A stretch of 8,352 nucleotides of DNA from Anaerolineales bacterium (GCA_016789205.1 JAEURF010000064.1:1-8352); one strand, 5' to 3'. Shown: positions 1 through 6,994, counted from the stretch's first letter. Program-made: numbers and translations. Notes: generated from the sequence alone by a model not told the origin.

Positions 1-732
1 CGCGATATGTTAAACACAATTCGTCGTCGTTTACCAATTGCAAAAGTGATTCTTGCACCAACACTCGTGCAAGGGGCTGATGCGCCACCTGCAATTGTCA
101 AAGCGATTGAATCATTAAATAAAAAATCTCCCGATGTCATTATTATTGCGCGTGGTGGTGGTTCAATTGAAGATTTATGGGCATTCAATGATGAAGGCGT
201 TGTGCGAGCAGTTGCAAATTCTAAAACACCGATTATTTCTGGCGTGGGTCACGAAACAGATTTTACACTTTGTGATTTTGCCGCCGACTTACGCGCACCG
301 ACTCCAACTGCCGCGGCTGAATTAGCCACTCAGATTACAGTTCAACACCTTCACGATTCACTTCTTACGATTCAATCACGCTTCACGGATTTAACCTTTA
401 ACCTGCTTGCTGACCATAAAGCATTTATCTCCACTTTAGCATCGCAACTTAAATATAATTCTCCAGCACGAAGAATTGAATCTGAATATCAAAACTTAGA
501 TGGATTTTCTCGCCGCGCATTTTCTGCACTTACTCATCGCATCCAATTGCAGTCTGCACACGTACATGGAATATCAAAACGCTTGCAATCACTGAGCCCC
601 GAAGGCGTTTTGTCTCGCGGATATGCTATCATCACCCGAAAAGATGATGGCTTGGTTGTCTCAAAAGTCTCACAAGCCAAAGGTGATATGAAAGTTAGAG
701 TCAGTGATGGCGAGTTTGAAATAAAGAGGTAA
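1..732 (+). CDS. xseA: Exonuclease VII large subunit, 3' part (5' end outside window)
   Basis: This is the catalytic subunit of exonuclease VII, a cytoplasmic nuclease that degrades single-stranded DNA from both ends and works with several copies of XseB. The frame is open to the left edge (codons for Arg-Asp precede the first ATG at 7), and that ATG lies inside the conserved region, so the true start is upstream. About 243 residues are visible; the family is usually 400-450 residues, so the N-terminal OB-fold is missing only because of the window edge. The conserved catalytic-domain block is clear: PTLVQGADA, then ARGGGSIEDLWAFNDE (about 145-190), then SGVGHETDFTLCDFAADLRAPTPTAAAE (about 240-320). 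A helical C-terminal region follows and ends with the typical LSRGYAI segment near 610-630. xseB follows after 52 bases, the usual partner order. Confidence 0.97.
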   Translation, partial: RDMLNTIRRRLPIAKVILAPTLVQGADAPPAIVKAIESLNKKSPDVIIIARGGGSIEDLWAFNDEGVVRAVANSKTPIISGVGHETDFTLCDFAADLRAPTPTAAAELATQITVQHLHDSLLTIQSRFTDLTFNLLADHKAFISTLASQLKYNSPARRIESEYQNLDGFSRRAFSALTHRIQLQSAHVHGISKRLQSLSPEGVLSRGYAIITRKDDGLVVSKVSQAKGDMKVRVSDGEFEIKR

Positions 733-737
733 TTTGT

Positions 738-769
738 AAACAAGTAAACACGGAAACAAGTAGAAATCG
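738..769 (+). repeat. Imperfect 16-base tandem duplication between xseA and xseB
   Basis: Two adjacent 16-base units (738-753 and 754-769) share the first nine bases, AAACAAGTA, and 12 of 16 positions overall. They fill most of the xseA-xseB spacer, just before the xseB ribosome binding site. No function is evident; simple slippage in an A-rich spacer is enough to explain them. Confidence 0.6.
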
Positions 770-784
770 TAAATTGGAGACTTT

Positions 785-1030
785 ATGGCTAAAACAAAAT
801 CAACACAAAAACCTGTTGAAGAATTAACGTATGAAGAAGCAGTCGCTGAATTGGAATCAATTGTTGACGCGTTAGAGTCAGAACAAAATCCATTAGAAGA
901 GGCGATGAAGTTATTCGAACGCGGACAGGAATTGGTCAAAAAATGCGGCGCGGCGTTAGAGTCTGCTCAATTGAAAGTCCAAAAACTAGCAGGCGATTCA
1001 TTGATTCCGTTTGAGGAAGAATCTGAATGA
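785..1030 (+). CDS. xseB: Exonuclease VII small subunit
   Basis: XseB is the small helical subunit that binds the C-terminal region of XseA to form active exonuclease VII. The 81-residue product matches the family length. Its core is the usual antiparallel helical pair: LTYEEAVAELESIVDALE, then NPLEEAMKLFERGQELVKKC, then a third helix, AALESAQLKVQKL. The N-terminus (about 13 residues, Lys/Thr/Gln rich) is a short unstructured lead-in. The ATG at 785 is supported by GGAGA at 776-780, four bases upstream. The gene follows xseA by 52 bases and its stop overlaps the start of the next gene (ATGA, 1027-1030), so all three are probably co-transcribed and the last two translationally coupled. Confidence 0.96.
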   Translation: MAKTKSTQKPVEELTYEEAVAELESIVDALESEQNPLEEAMKLFERGQELVKKCGAALESAQLKVQKLAGDSLIPFEEESE

Positions 1031-1479
1031 ATATTTTAGATGTGCTTCAAAATAAAGTTTTTATTGCCGCAATGTTAGGCTGGTTTATTGCACAAGCATT
1101 AAAAATCCCGACGGAATATTTACGCTCACGCCGTTGGTTGTGGACGATGTTTTTTGCATCCGGTGGAATGCCATCCTCACATTCTGCGATGATGGTTGCA
1201 GGTACGCTTGCAGTCGGGCTATATCATGGATTTGATAATCCATTGTTCGGTATTGCAGTTGCTTTGACCATGATTGTGACTTATGACGCCGCAGGTGTGC
1301 GCAGGCAAGCAGGTATGCACGCAGAAAGAATCAATTTGTTGTTTGGTGAATTGTTAAAGGGGCATATTTGGGATGAAAAAGAATTGAAAGAAGTGATTGG
1401 TCACACGCCACTTGAAGTAGCGGGTGGCATTATTTTAGGCTTGCTAGTTTCTATTATGCTTTGGATGATTTGGACGTAG
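1027..1479 (+). CDS. DUF212 / divergent PAP2 family integral membrane protein (YuiD-like)
   Basis: This 150-residue membrane protein belongs to the family named DUF212 or divergent PAP2 (B. subtilis YuiD type). Its members resemble acid phosphatases and vanadium haloperoxidases in sequence, but their reaction is not established as far as I know. Visible signatures are GGMPSSHSAM (residues 46-55, with the PSSH core and His52), TYDAAGVRRQAGMHAERIN (85-103) and GHTPLEVAGG (125-134). Hydrophobic segments lie near residues 8-25, 54-85 and 132-149. The PSSH motif is like motif 2 of PAP2 phosphatases, so a lipid-phosphate phosphatase role is possible but is inference. The ATG start overlaps the xseB stop by four bases, implying translational coupling. 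It converges on the murJ-like gene with only two bases between the stops. Confidence 0.93.
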   Translation: MNILDVLQNKVFIAAMLGWFIAQALKIPTEYLRSRRWLWTMFFASGGMPSSHSAMMVAGTLAVGLYHGFDNPLFGIAVALTMIVTYDAAGVRRQAGMHAERINLLFGELLKGHIWDEKELKEVIGHTPLEVAGGIILGLLVSIMLWMIWT

Positions 1480-1481
1480 CT

Positions 1482-3068
1482 CTAGTTTCTCTTTAATCTT
1501 CTCATCACCCCATTGACAATATAACTCAACTCAGGCACTCGTAAAATAAATAACATAGCAAAATAAATAATTCCGCCAATTAAAACCCCAATGGGGACAA
1601 GAAACCATACGGTTAAGTTTTTTCCATAAACAAGAAAATAAAATAAAGCCAAAGCCATTGCGCTCGCCGCAATCAATGCAGGAATTGCTCCACGTAAGAT
1701 GTGATTTCCTTCTATTCCATTTAATCTTTTTCGCATGACGATAAATAAAACAGTCGCTTCAATTGCGGTGGCTAGTGAATTTGCAAATGCTAGTCCGCCC
1801 AGCGGAAGCCAACCGATGGACGCAAACCATTTGGAAAATAAAACGCTGAACAAAACATTTAATCCCATGGCAATTACACCGATAATGACAGGCGTTTTTG
1901 TATCTTGTTGAGCGTAAAAAGCGCGTGTCAAAACTTCCATCATGGCGTGACCAACGAGTCCAACTGCATACCAAAGCAATGCCCAAGAGACGAGTTGTAC
2001 TGAGTTTGAATCAAACTCACCACGTTGATATAACAATGAAATAATCGGTTCGCGTAAAAGAATCAAGCCGACGCTGGCGGGAAGTGCTAATAAAATGATT
2101 CCTCTTAAAGAAGAAGCCAATGATGAACGCATGGCATCTTGTTGACCAAGTGCATGTTGCGCCGAAAATGTTGGCATTGCCGCAATCGCAACCGATTGTG
2201 CAATCACGGCTTGTGCCATCAACATTAATGAGAATCCATAATATAAACCAGTTACACTTCCGCTTTGCATTTGAGATGCCAACCATGTGTTGACCCAAAA
2301 ATTTAATTGCACAATTGCTACACCAAGCAGACGAGGTCCCATTAATAAAATAACTTGTTTGAAGTTGGAGTCTTTAAAATTGGGTAAATGGAAATTGGTA
2401 ATTGATAATTGTTGTTTTGCAATAACTTTCATTAATGATGGAATTTGAATAACTAAATAAAATACGGCGCCAAGCACAACACCCCAAGCCAAACCGTAAA
2501 CTCCCATTGAGGGTACAAGAAATAAAACGCCGAAGATAATTCCTAGTTGATATAAGGCGGGCGTTAATGCGGGAATTAAAAAGATTTGATGTGCATTCAA
2601 GATACCAACAATTAATCCACCTATGCCAAATAAAACGGCAGAAATTAATTGAATGCGGAGCAATGTCACAGTTAATGAAAAAAGTTGAGGGTCATCTGCC
2701 AAGCCGGGCGCGAGTCCGAAGCGAACGATTTGTGGGGCGAAGAATCCAATCAGCAATGCTAGAAAAATCAAAATCAATACCAATGCGTTGGCAATTGAAC
2801 TTGCTAAACGCCATGCTGAATTTTTTTCATCTTTTGCGAGCAAGCCTGTGAATGTTGGAATGAATGCCGAGCCAAGCGCGCCGCCCGCCACCAATAAAAA
2901 TAATGTTTCGCTAACGCGGTTTGCGGCAAAAAAAGAATCTAACTCAGGTGATGCGCCGAAAGTTTGTGCAACCAATACACCGCGAATCAAACCTGTGATT
3001 TGACCTAATAAAATTGCGAACATGACCGTGCCAGCCGCGCGTGCAATTTGTTGATTTGAGTTTGTCAT
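1482..3068 (-). CDS. murJ: MurJ/MVF-family polytopic lipid flippase, divergent
   Basis: The product has 528 residues and many hydrophobic segments, as expected for a 13-14 helix MOP-superfamily flippase. Canonical MurJ moves the cell-wall precursor lipid II across the cytoplasmic membrane. Family landmarks are clear: GLIRGVLVAQTFGASPELDSFFAA (residues 26-49), AFIPTF (68-73), GPRLLGVAIVQLNFWVN (244-260), GSVTGLYY (270-277), LYQRGEF (346-352) and FYAQQDTKTP (384-393). Aligning by eye to E. coli MurJ, R24 and D39 are kept (R29, D44). R18, R52, E57, R270 and E273 correspond to Gln23, Phe57, Gly62, Ser280 and Leu283. The family call is firm but the exact substrate is less so. The ATG at 3068 has no Shine-Dalgarno site; a TATAAT lies seven bases upstream, suggesting a leaderless message. 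The gene is divergent from the HKD lipoprotein gene. Confidence 0.92.
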   Translation of the reverse strand: MTNSNQQIARAAGTVMFAILLGQITGLIRGVLVAQTFGASPELDSFFAANRVSETLFLLVAGGALGSAFIPTFTGLLAKDEKNSAWRLASSIANALVLILIFLALLIGFFAPQIVRFGLAPGLADDPQLFSLTVTLLRIQLISAVLFGIGGLIVGILNAHQIFLIPALTPALYQLGIIFGVLFLVPSMGVYGLAWGVVLGAVFYLVIQIPSLMKVIAKQQLSITNFHLPNFKDSNFKQVILLMGPRLLGVAIVQLNFWVNTWLASQMQSGSVTGLYYGFSLMLMAQAVIAQSVAIAAMPTFSAQHALGQQDAMRSSLASSLRGIILLALPASVGLILLREPIISLLYQRGEFDSNSVQLVSWALLWYAVGLVGHAMMEVLTRAFYAQQDTKTPVIIGVIAMGLNVLFSVLFSKWFASIGWLPLGGLAFANSLATAIEATVLFIVMRKRLNGIEGNHILRGAIPALIAASAMALALFYFLVYGKNLTVWFLVPIGVLIGGIIYFAMLFILRVPELSYIVNGVMRRLKRN

Positions 3069-3075
3069 ATATAAA

Positions 3076-3081
3076 ATTATA
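3076..3081 (-). promoter_or_regulatory. Probable -10 element for the murJ-like gene
   Basis: Read on the minus strand this is a perfect TATAAT, separated by seven bases from the ATG at 3068, so transcription would start at or within a base or two of the ATG. The best-spaced -35 (3099-3104, CATAAA) is poor. The hexamer begins one base after the left arm of the inverted repeat, which therefore fills most of the -35/-10 spacer. Confidence 0.6.
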
Positions 3082-3082
3082 C

Positions 3083-3134
3083 CGTCCCGCAGGTTTAATT
3101 TATGATGATGACTTTCAATAAAACCTGCGGGACG
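3083..3134. repeat. Inverted repeat, copy 1 (14-bp arms) in the divergent promoter region
   Basis: The left arm CGTCCCGCAGGTTT (3083-3096) and right arm AAACCTGCGGGACG (3121-3134) are perfect reverse complements around a 24-base interior. After one mismatch the pairing continues for three more A/T pairs inwards. The arms are GC-rich in an AT-rich intergenic region. Each arm leads directly outwards into TATAAT and then a start codon, on opposite strands. A second copy lies at 4329-4382. It could be an operator, a REP/MITE-like dispersed element or both; nearby sequence alone cannot separate these. Confidence 0.9.
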
Positions 3135-3136
3135 TT

Positions 3137-3142
3137 TATAAT
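3137..3142 (+). promoter_or_regulatory. Probable -10 element for the HKD lipoprotein gene
   Basis: A perfect TATAAT lies six bases before the ATG at 3149 and two bases after the right arm of the inverted repeat. With 17-base spacing the -35 would be TTCAAT (3114-3119), a weak match. No Shine-Dalgarno site fits between it and the ATG, so a leaderless transcript is expected. Confidence 0.65.
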
Positions 3143-3148
3143 CAACTT

Positions 3149-4246
3149 ATGAAAAAATTTATAACTTTGTTTTTGATGATTTTATTAACTGCATGTGATG
3201 TAAACCCTGCGCCTCCTACGCAGGTGACAAATGATTCTGTAACTCAACCTGCTACTACACTGACAGAGATTCCATTCCCTGCTGGTTATGGTTATGAGGG
3301 TGGTTGGTTTGCTTTGTATTTTACAAACCCGATTAGTCCGCTCTCGCCACAACAAACTGGCGGTATTGACCTTCCGCTCGCGCAGGCAATTGACTCTGCA
3401 AAATTAAGTGTAGATATAGCGATTTATAGTTTAAGTTTGAACAGCGTGCGCGACGCTATACTTCGTGCACAAGATCGTGGTGTGCAAATCCGCATGGTGA
3501 TGGAAAGTGATAATTTGGAACGCACCGACCCGCAAAGACTGAAAGATGCAGGTATTTCTATTTTAGGCGATAGGCGCGAAGGCTTGATGCACAACAAGTT
3601 TATGATTATTGATAAATCTGAAGTCTGGCTTGGCACGATGAATTTTACTGATTCAGGTACATATGATGACAATAACGCGATGATTCGGATTCGCTCTGTT
3701 AAGTTGGCTGAAAACTTTACCAAAGAATTTGAAGAAATGTATATTCAAGATAAATTTGGTGACAATATTCTCGCTGAAACACCCAATCCACATATAACGA
3801 TTGACGGAACAGATATAGATACTTACTTTTCGCCAGATGATAAAATTCAACCAATTCTTGTGGAACTTCTTAACACCGCTCAAGAAAGCATTTATTTTAT
3901 GGCTTTCTCTTTTACAGCAGACCCAATCGGTGAAGCAATTCGTAAACGCGCACAAGCTGGTGTCACTGTAGCAGGCGTAATGGATACTGAACAAGTCAGC
4001 TCAAATGTCGGCACGGAGTTTGATGCGTTTCGTCAGTTTGGTCTAAATGTATATCGTGATGGTGTTGATGGTCAAATGCATCATAAGACAATGGTCATTG
4101 ATGAAAGCATTGTCATCTTTGGTTCATATAATTTCACCAACGCCGCCGAAAATAGAAATGATGAAAACTTAATCATTATTTACAATGAAAATATCGCAAA
4201 ATTATTTGTTGCGGAGTTTCAAAGAATTTATGACCAAGCAAAATAA
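3149..4246 (+). CDS. Lipoprotein with two phospholipase D (HKD) catalytic motifs
   Basis: The 365-residue product starts with a lipoprotein signal peptide: basic MKK, a hydrophobic stretch, then lipobox LTAC with the lipidated Cys at residue 16, followed by a Pro/Thr-rich tether to about residue 45. Two PLD-type domains follow, each with a complete HxKxxxxD motif: H148/K150/D155 with GTMNFT (162-167), and H311/K313/D318 with GSYNFT (325-330). This is the bilobed arrangement in which both histidines form one active site. Family members cleave phosphodiesters in phospholipids or nucleic acids. The small size and lack of extra domains resemble tandem Nuc-like nucleases more than cardiolipin synthases, but the substrate is not visible. 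It should act outside the cytoplasmic membrane. ATG 3149 is preferred because the signal peptide begins there. Inverted-repeat copies lie at both ends of the gene. Confidence 0.93.
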   Translation: MKKFITLFLMILLTACDVNPAPPTQVTNDSVTQPATTLTEIPFPAGYGYEGGWFALYFTNPISPLSPQQTGGIDLPLAQAIDSAKLSVDIAIYSLSLNSVRDAILRAQDRGVQIRMVMESDNLERTDPQRLKDAGISILGDRREGLMHNKFMIIDKSEVWLGTMNFTDSGTYDDNNAMIRIRSVKLAENFTKEFEEMYIQDKFGDNILAETPNPHITIDGTDIDTYFSPDDKIQPILVELLNTAQESIYFMAFSFTADPIGEAIRKRAQAGVTVAGVMDTEQVSSNVGTEFDAFRQFGLNVYRDGVDGQMHHKTMVIDESIVIFGSYNFTNAAENRNDENLIIIYNENIAKLFVAEFQRIYDQAK

Positions 4247-4328
4247 TTTTTGGCTCGTCAGAATCATTTGCCTTTTGACATAAAATCGATTAAATTTAGA
4301 CGACTAGCACGCCCGTTCTAATACGGAC

Positions 4329-4382
4329 CGTTCCGCAGGTTTTAGTGTTCAAGATAATTTTTTCATCCCAACCTGCGGGACG
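4329..4382. repeat. Inverted repeat, copy 2, upstream of the HerA-like gene
   Basis: The left arm CGTTCCGCAGGTT (4329-4341) and right arm AACCTGCGGGACG (4370-4382) pair over 13 positions with one T/G difference, around a 28-base interior. The arms match those of copy 1 (3083-3134), and TTTCA sits nine bases before the right-arm AACC in both copies (3113 and 4361). The right arm leads into TATAAC at 4384. The left arm, which faces the 3' end of the HKD lipoprotein gene, has no such hexamer outside it. Confidence 0.88.
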
Positions 4383-4383
4383 T

Positions 4384-4394
4384 TATAACAGGAG
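4384..4394 (+). promoter_or_regulatory. Possible -10 hexamer abutting the ribosome binding site of the HerA-like gene
   Basis: TATAAC (4384-4389) directly follows the second inverted repeat and is directly followed by AGGAG (4390-4394), 11 bases before the ATG at 4406. If the hexamer were used as a -10, transcription would begin near 4396 and lose the Shine-Dalgarno site. So either the message is nearly leaderless, or the real promoter is upstream and the repeat lies in the 5' untranslated region. Confidence 0.4.
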
Positions 4395-4405
4395 ACCTAA
4401 ACCAC

Positions 4406-6955
4406 ATGGCAGACTCTAATTTTTACCTCGGACGTTTATTTGACCCCAAAACTTCAACACTTACCAATAAGCCACTTAACTATGATTCGGCAGATTTAAC
4501 AACCCATGCAGTCGTCACGGGTATGACAGGCTCCGGCAAAACAGGTTTATGTATTGCCATGCTTGAAGAAGCCGCATTGCAAGGCATTCCCGCCATCATC
4601 ATTGACCCGAAAGGTGATTTAACAAATCTGCTTTTACATTTCCCTGAATTACTCCCATCAGATTTTCAACCATGGATTGACCCCGAAGTTGTCCGCCGTG
4701 CTGGTACTACACCTGAAAAAGCTGCCGAAGAAGCCTCTGATGCGTGGAAAAAAGGAATCAAAGAATGGGGCATGGACCAAGCCCGCATCATGGATTTGAA
4801 AAATGCAGTTGATTTTGCAGTGTACACCCCCGGCTCAGACTCAGGGATTCCTGTTAGCGTGCTTTCATCATTAGAAGCCCCAGATTTAGATTGGGAATCA
4901 AATCGTGAAGTGTTACGTGAGAGAATCTCCAGCACTGTCACTGCTTTGCTCGGTTTAGTCGGCATGAATGATATAGACCCAATTCGTTCACGCGAACATA
5001 TTTTGCTTTCCAATATTTTTGAAACGCATTGGAGCAATCGGCAAGATATTCAATTAGAGGAATTGATTTTGCAAATTCAAAGCCCGCCTTTTGATAAACT
5101 CGGCGCATTTTCTGTAGATACATTCTTCCCGCAAAAAGACCGCATGGAATTGGCGATGGTGGTAAATAACATTCTTGCTTCCCCCGCCTTTCAAACATGG
5201 CGTGAAGGCCAATCATTAGATATACAATCTTTATTATTTACCCAGCAAGGATCACCCCGTCATAGCATTTTTTATCTTGCACATCTTTCCGATGGCGAAA
5301 GAATGTTTTTTGTAACACTTTTACTTTCCGCAGTTGAAACATGGATGCGCACACAAAAAGGCTCAACGTCATTACGCGCGCTTTTGTACATGGATGAAAT
5401 TTACGGCTATCTTCCGCCCACTGCTAACCCGCCATCCAAACAACCGTTGCTTCGCATGTTAAAACAAGCCCGTGCGTTTGGTTTAGGTTTATTACTCGCT
5501 ACCCAAAACCCAGTTGATATGGATTACAAAGCCTTATCAAATACGGGTACATGGTTCATTGGCAAACTGCAAACCGAGCGTGATAAGAATCGCTTGTTAG
5601 ATGGCCTCGAAAGTTTAGCAGGCGGCATCTCACGCTCTACGATGGATAAATTAATTTCATCACTTGGCAAACGTGTTTTCGTCATGAACAACGTCAACGA
5701 AAAAGCACCACTATTATTTCAAACACGTTGGGTGATGAACTTCTTAGCAGGACCTTTAACACGTCAACAGATACCGGACGTGAATGCCTTAGTTGGAGCA
5801 AAGCCAACGCCTCAAGCTAAGGCTCAGCCTGTTTCTACACCTCAGGCTAAATCTACACCCCCACCAGTTGACCATGTACAACCTGTTCCCGTTCCAGCTT
5901 CGGCATCTACACAAGAAAGTCGTAAGCCTTCACCCATAAACTCAAAATCGAATAATGGCACCTCTACCAAGCCACCTGTCCCCGCTGGCGTGCGAGAATA
6001 TTATCTTCCCCAAAATTATAGTTTATCTGAAGCCTTACGCGCTACAAATCGCTCGCAATCATTTGGTGGTTCCATTCAAGGAGTTGTCTATTATCCAGTC
6101 TTGCTGGCTTCTGCTCAAATTCGCATCTTAGATAGAAAATACAATGTTGATGCTGAGATTACAAAATCAGCCTTAGTGGAAAATTTAGACCGTCGCGGCA
6201 TTGTCCGTTGGGATGAATTCCCTTATGCAGGTCCATCATTAGACAAAATTGAAACTATGCCAGCAGACTCTGCGCGTTTTGCCTCTATAGAACCACCGCT
6301 GAATGATTCAAAATTAATGACAGCCTTGCAAAAAGATTTTACAGATTGGGTCTTCCGCAATTCATCCGTCAAAGCCCGTGAAAACAAAGCCCTCAAAGTA
6401 TTCGGCGGACCAGACATCACTGCGGCAGATTTTATGAAGCAATGTGCTGAAAAAGCACGCGAAGCCTGTGATGCTGAAATTGCAAAGAAAACATCAGCAT
6501 TGGATAAGAAAATCCGCTCTTTGGAAGAAAAACTTGGTAGAGAAGAGCGTGAACTTCGCGAAGATGAAGCTGAATTACAAAATCGCAATATTGAATCCGC
6601 TGCAAATTTAGCAGAATTAGGTGCAAGTTTGTTTGGCTTAACGCGTAAGAAGAGCGTCACTACTCAATTTACAAAACACCGTTTGGCTCAAAATGCAAAA
6701 GCCGACGTGCAAGAATCACGTGAGGCGATTGCTCAACTAACCAAAGAGTTAGAGGCGTTATATCGAGAACGTGATTCGATTGAAGATGAAATCAACAATC
6801 GCTGGGGAAGTGTCGTATCAGAATTTACTGAAACGGATATCAGACCGAAAAAGACAGATATTTATGTCAACATCTTTGGCGTGGCATGGAAGCCGCATTA
6901 TATTGTTCAAGGTGGCGGCGAGACGTTTGAACTTTCTGCTTTTGGCGCAGAATAA
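4406..6955 (+). CDS. HerA/FtsK-superfamily ATPase with a long coiled-coil C-terminal region
   Basis: The 849-residue cytoplasmic protein has an N-terminal P-loop ATPase of the HerA/VirB4/FtsK type. Walker A is GMTGSGKT (39-46), followed by IIIDPKGDL (64-72), Walker B LLYMDE (326-331, D330/E331), and the Gln-bearing strand LLATQNP (363-369). Residues about 463-528 are a Pro/Gln/Ser-rich linker with a repeated TPQAK (468-472, 478-482). Residues about 530-650 look globular and unassigned. Residues about 680-800 are strongly charged coiled coil, and a short domain (about 800-849) ends in AFGAE. HerA proteins are hexameric DNA translocases, but no NurA nuclease or other known partner is visible, so the substrate is unknown. 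ATG 4406 is supported by AGGAG at 4390-4394 and by the family-like GRLFDP start. A strong terminator ends the gene. Confidence 0.88.
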   Translation: MADSNFYLGRLFDPKTSTLTNKPLNYDSADLTTHAVVTGMTGSGKTGLCIAMLEEAALQGIPAIIIDPKGDLTNLLLHFPELLPSDFQPWIDPEVVRRAGTTPEKAAEEASDAWKKGIKEWGMDQARIMDLKNAVDFAVYTPGSDSGIPVSVLSSLEAPDLDWESNREVLRERISSTVTALLGLVGMNDIDPIRSREHILLSNIFETHWSNRQDIQLEELILQIQSPPFDKLGAFSVDTFFPQKDRMELAMVVNNILASPAFQTWREGQSLDIQSLLFTQQGSPRHSIFYLAHLSDGERMFFVTLLLSAVETWMRTQKGSTSLRALLYMDEIYGYLPPTANPPSKQPLLRMLKQARAFGLGLLLATQNPVDMDYKALSNTGTWFIGKLQTERDKNRLLDGLESLAGGISRSTMDKLISSLGKRVFVMNNVNEKAPLLFQTRWVMNFLAGPLTRQQIPDVNALVGAKPTPQAKAQPVSTPQAKSTPPPVDHVQPVPVPASASTQESRKPSPINSKSNNGTSTKPPVPAGVREYYLPQNYSLSEALRATNRSQSFGGSIQGVVYYPVLLASAQIRILDRKYNVDAEITKSALVENLDRRGIVRWDEFPYAGPSLDKIETMPADSARFASIEPPLNDSKLMTALQKDFTDWVFRNSSVKARENKALKVFGGPDITAADFMKQCAEKAREACDAEIAKKTSALDKKIRSLEEKLGREERELREDEAELQNRNIESAANLAELGASLFGLTRKKSVTTQFTKHRLAQNAKADVQESREAIAQLTKELEALYRERDSIEDEINNRWGSVVSEFTETDIRPKKTDIYVNIFGVAWKPHYIVQGGGETFELSAFGAE

Positions 6956-6960
6956 TTCGT

Positions 6961-6994
6961 ATGGACACGGCGACGCCGTGTCCATCATTTTTTT
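6961..6994 (+). terminator. Intrinsic terminator of the HerA-like gene
   Basis: A perfect 11-bp stem (ATGGACACGGC at 6961-6971 with its complement at 6975-6985) closes a three-base loop and is followed after two bases by seven Ts (6988-6994). It begins five bases after the stop codon at 6955. Confidence 0.93.

Noticed and set aside
7..9. ATG at 7 as the start of a complete short gene
   Set aside because: The frame is open to the edge and the codons before it fit the conserved XseA sequence, so this is an internal methionine.
4275..4300. TTGACA at 4275-4280 as the -35 of a promoter for the HerA-like gene
   Set aside because: The hexamer is consensus, but the nearest -10-like sequence (TTTAGA, 4295-4300) is only 14 bases away, and nothing fits at 16-18. 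I leave it as unproven, although a promoter in this region would explain why the Shine-Dalgarno site is retained.
4311..4326. T-arm-like hairpin suggesting a tRNA or tRNA remnant
   Set aside because: The short stem CCGT/ACGG with a loop resembling TTCNA has a T where a purine is needed, and no anticodon arm or acceptor stem can be found around it.
5807..5851. TPQAK-coding repeats as a sign of a mobile or phase-variable tract
   Set aside because: Only two imperfect copies occur, with different codons, in a proline-rich linker. This is ordinary low-complexity protein sequence.
3149..6955. HKD nuclease next to a HerA-like ATPase as a two-gene defence system
   Set aside because: HerA-nuclease pairs are known in defence, but this HKD protein has a lipoprotein signal and should be outside the membrane, away from a cytoplasmic ATPase. 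The genes are also 159 bases apart with a repeat between them.
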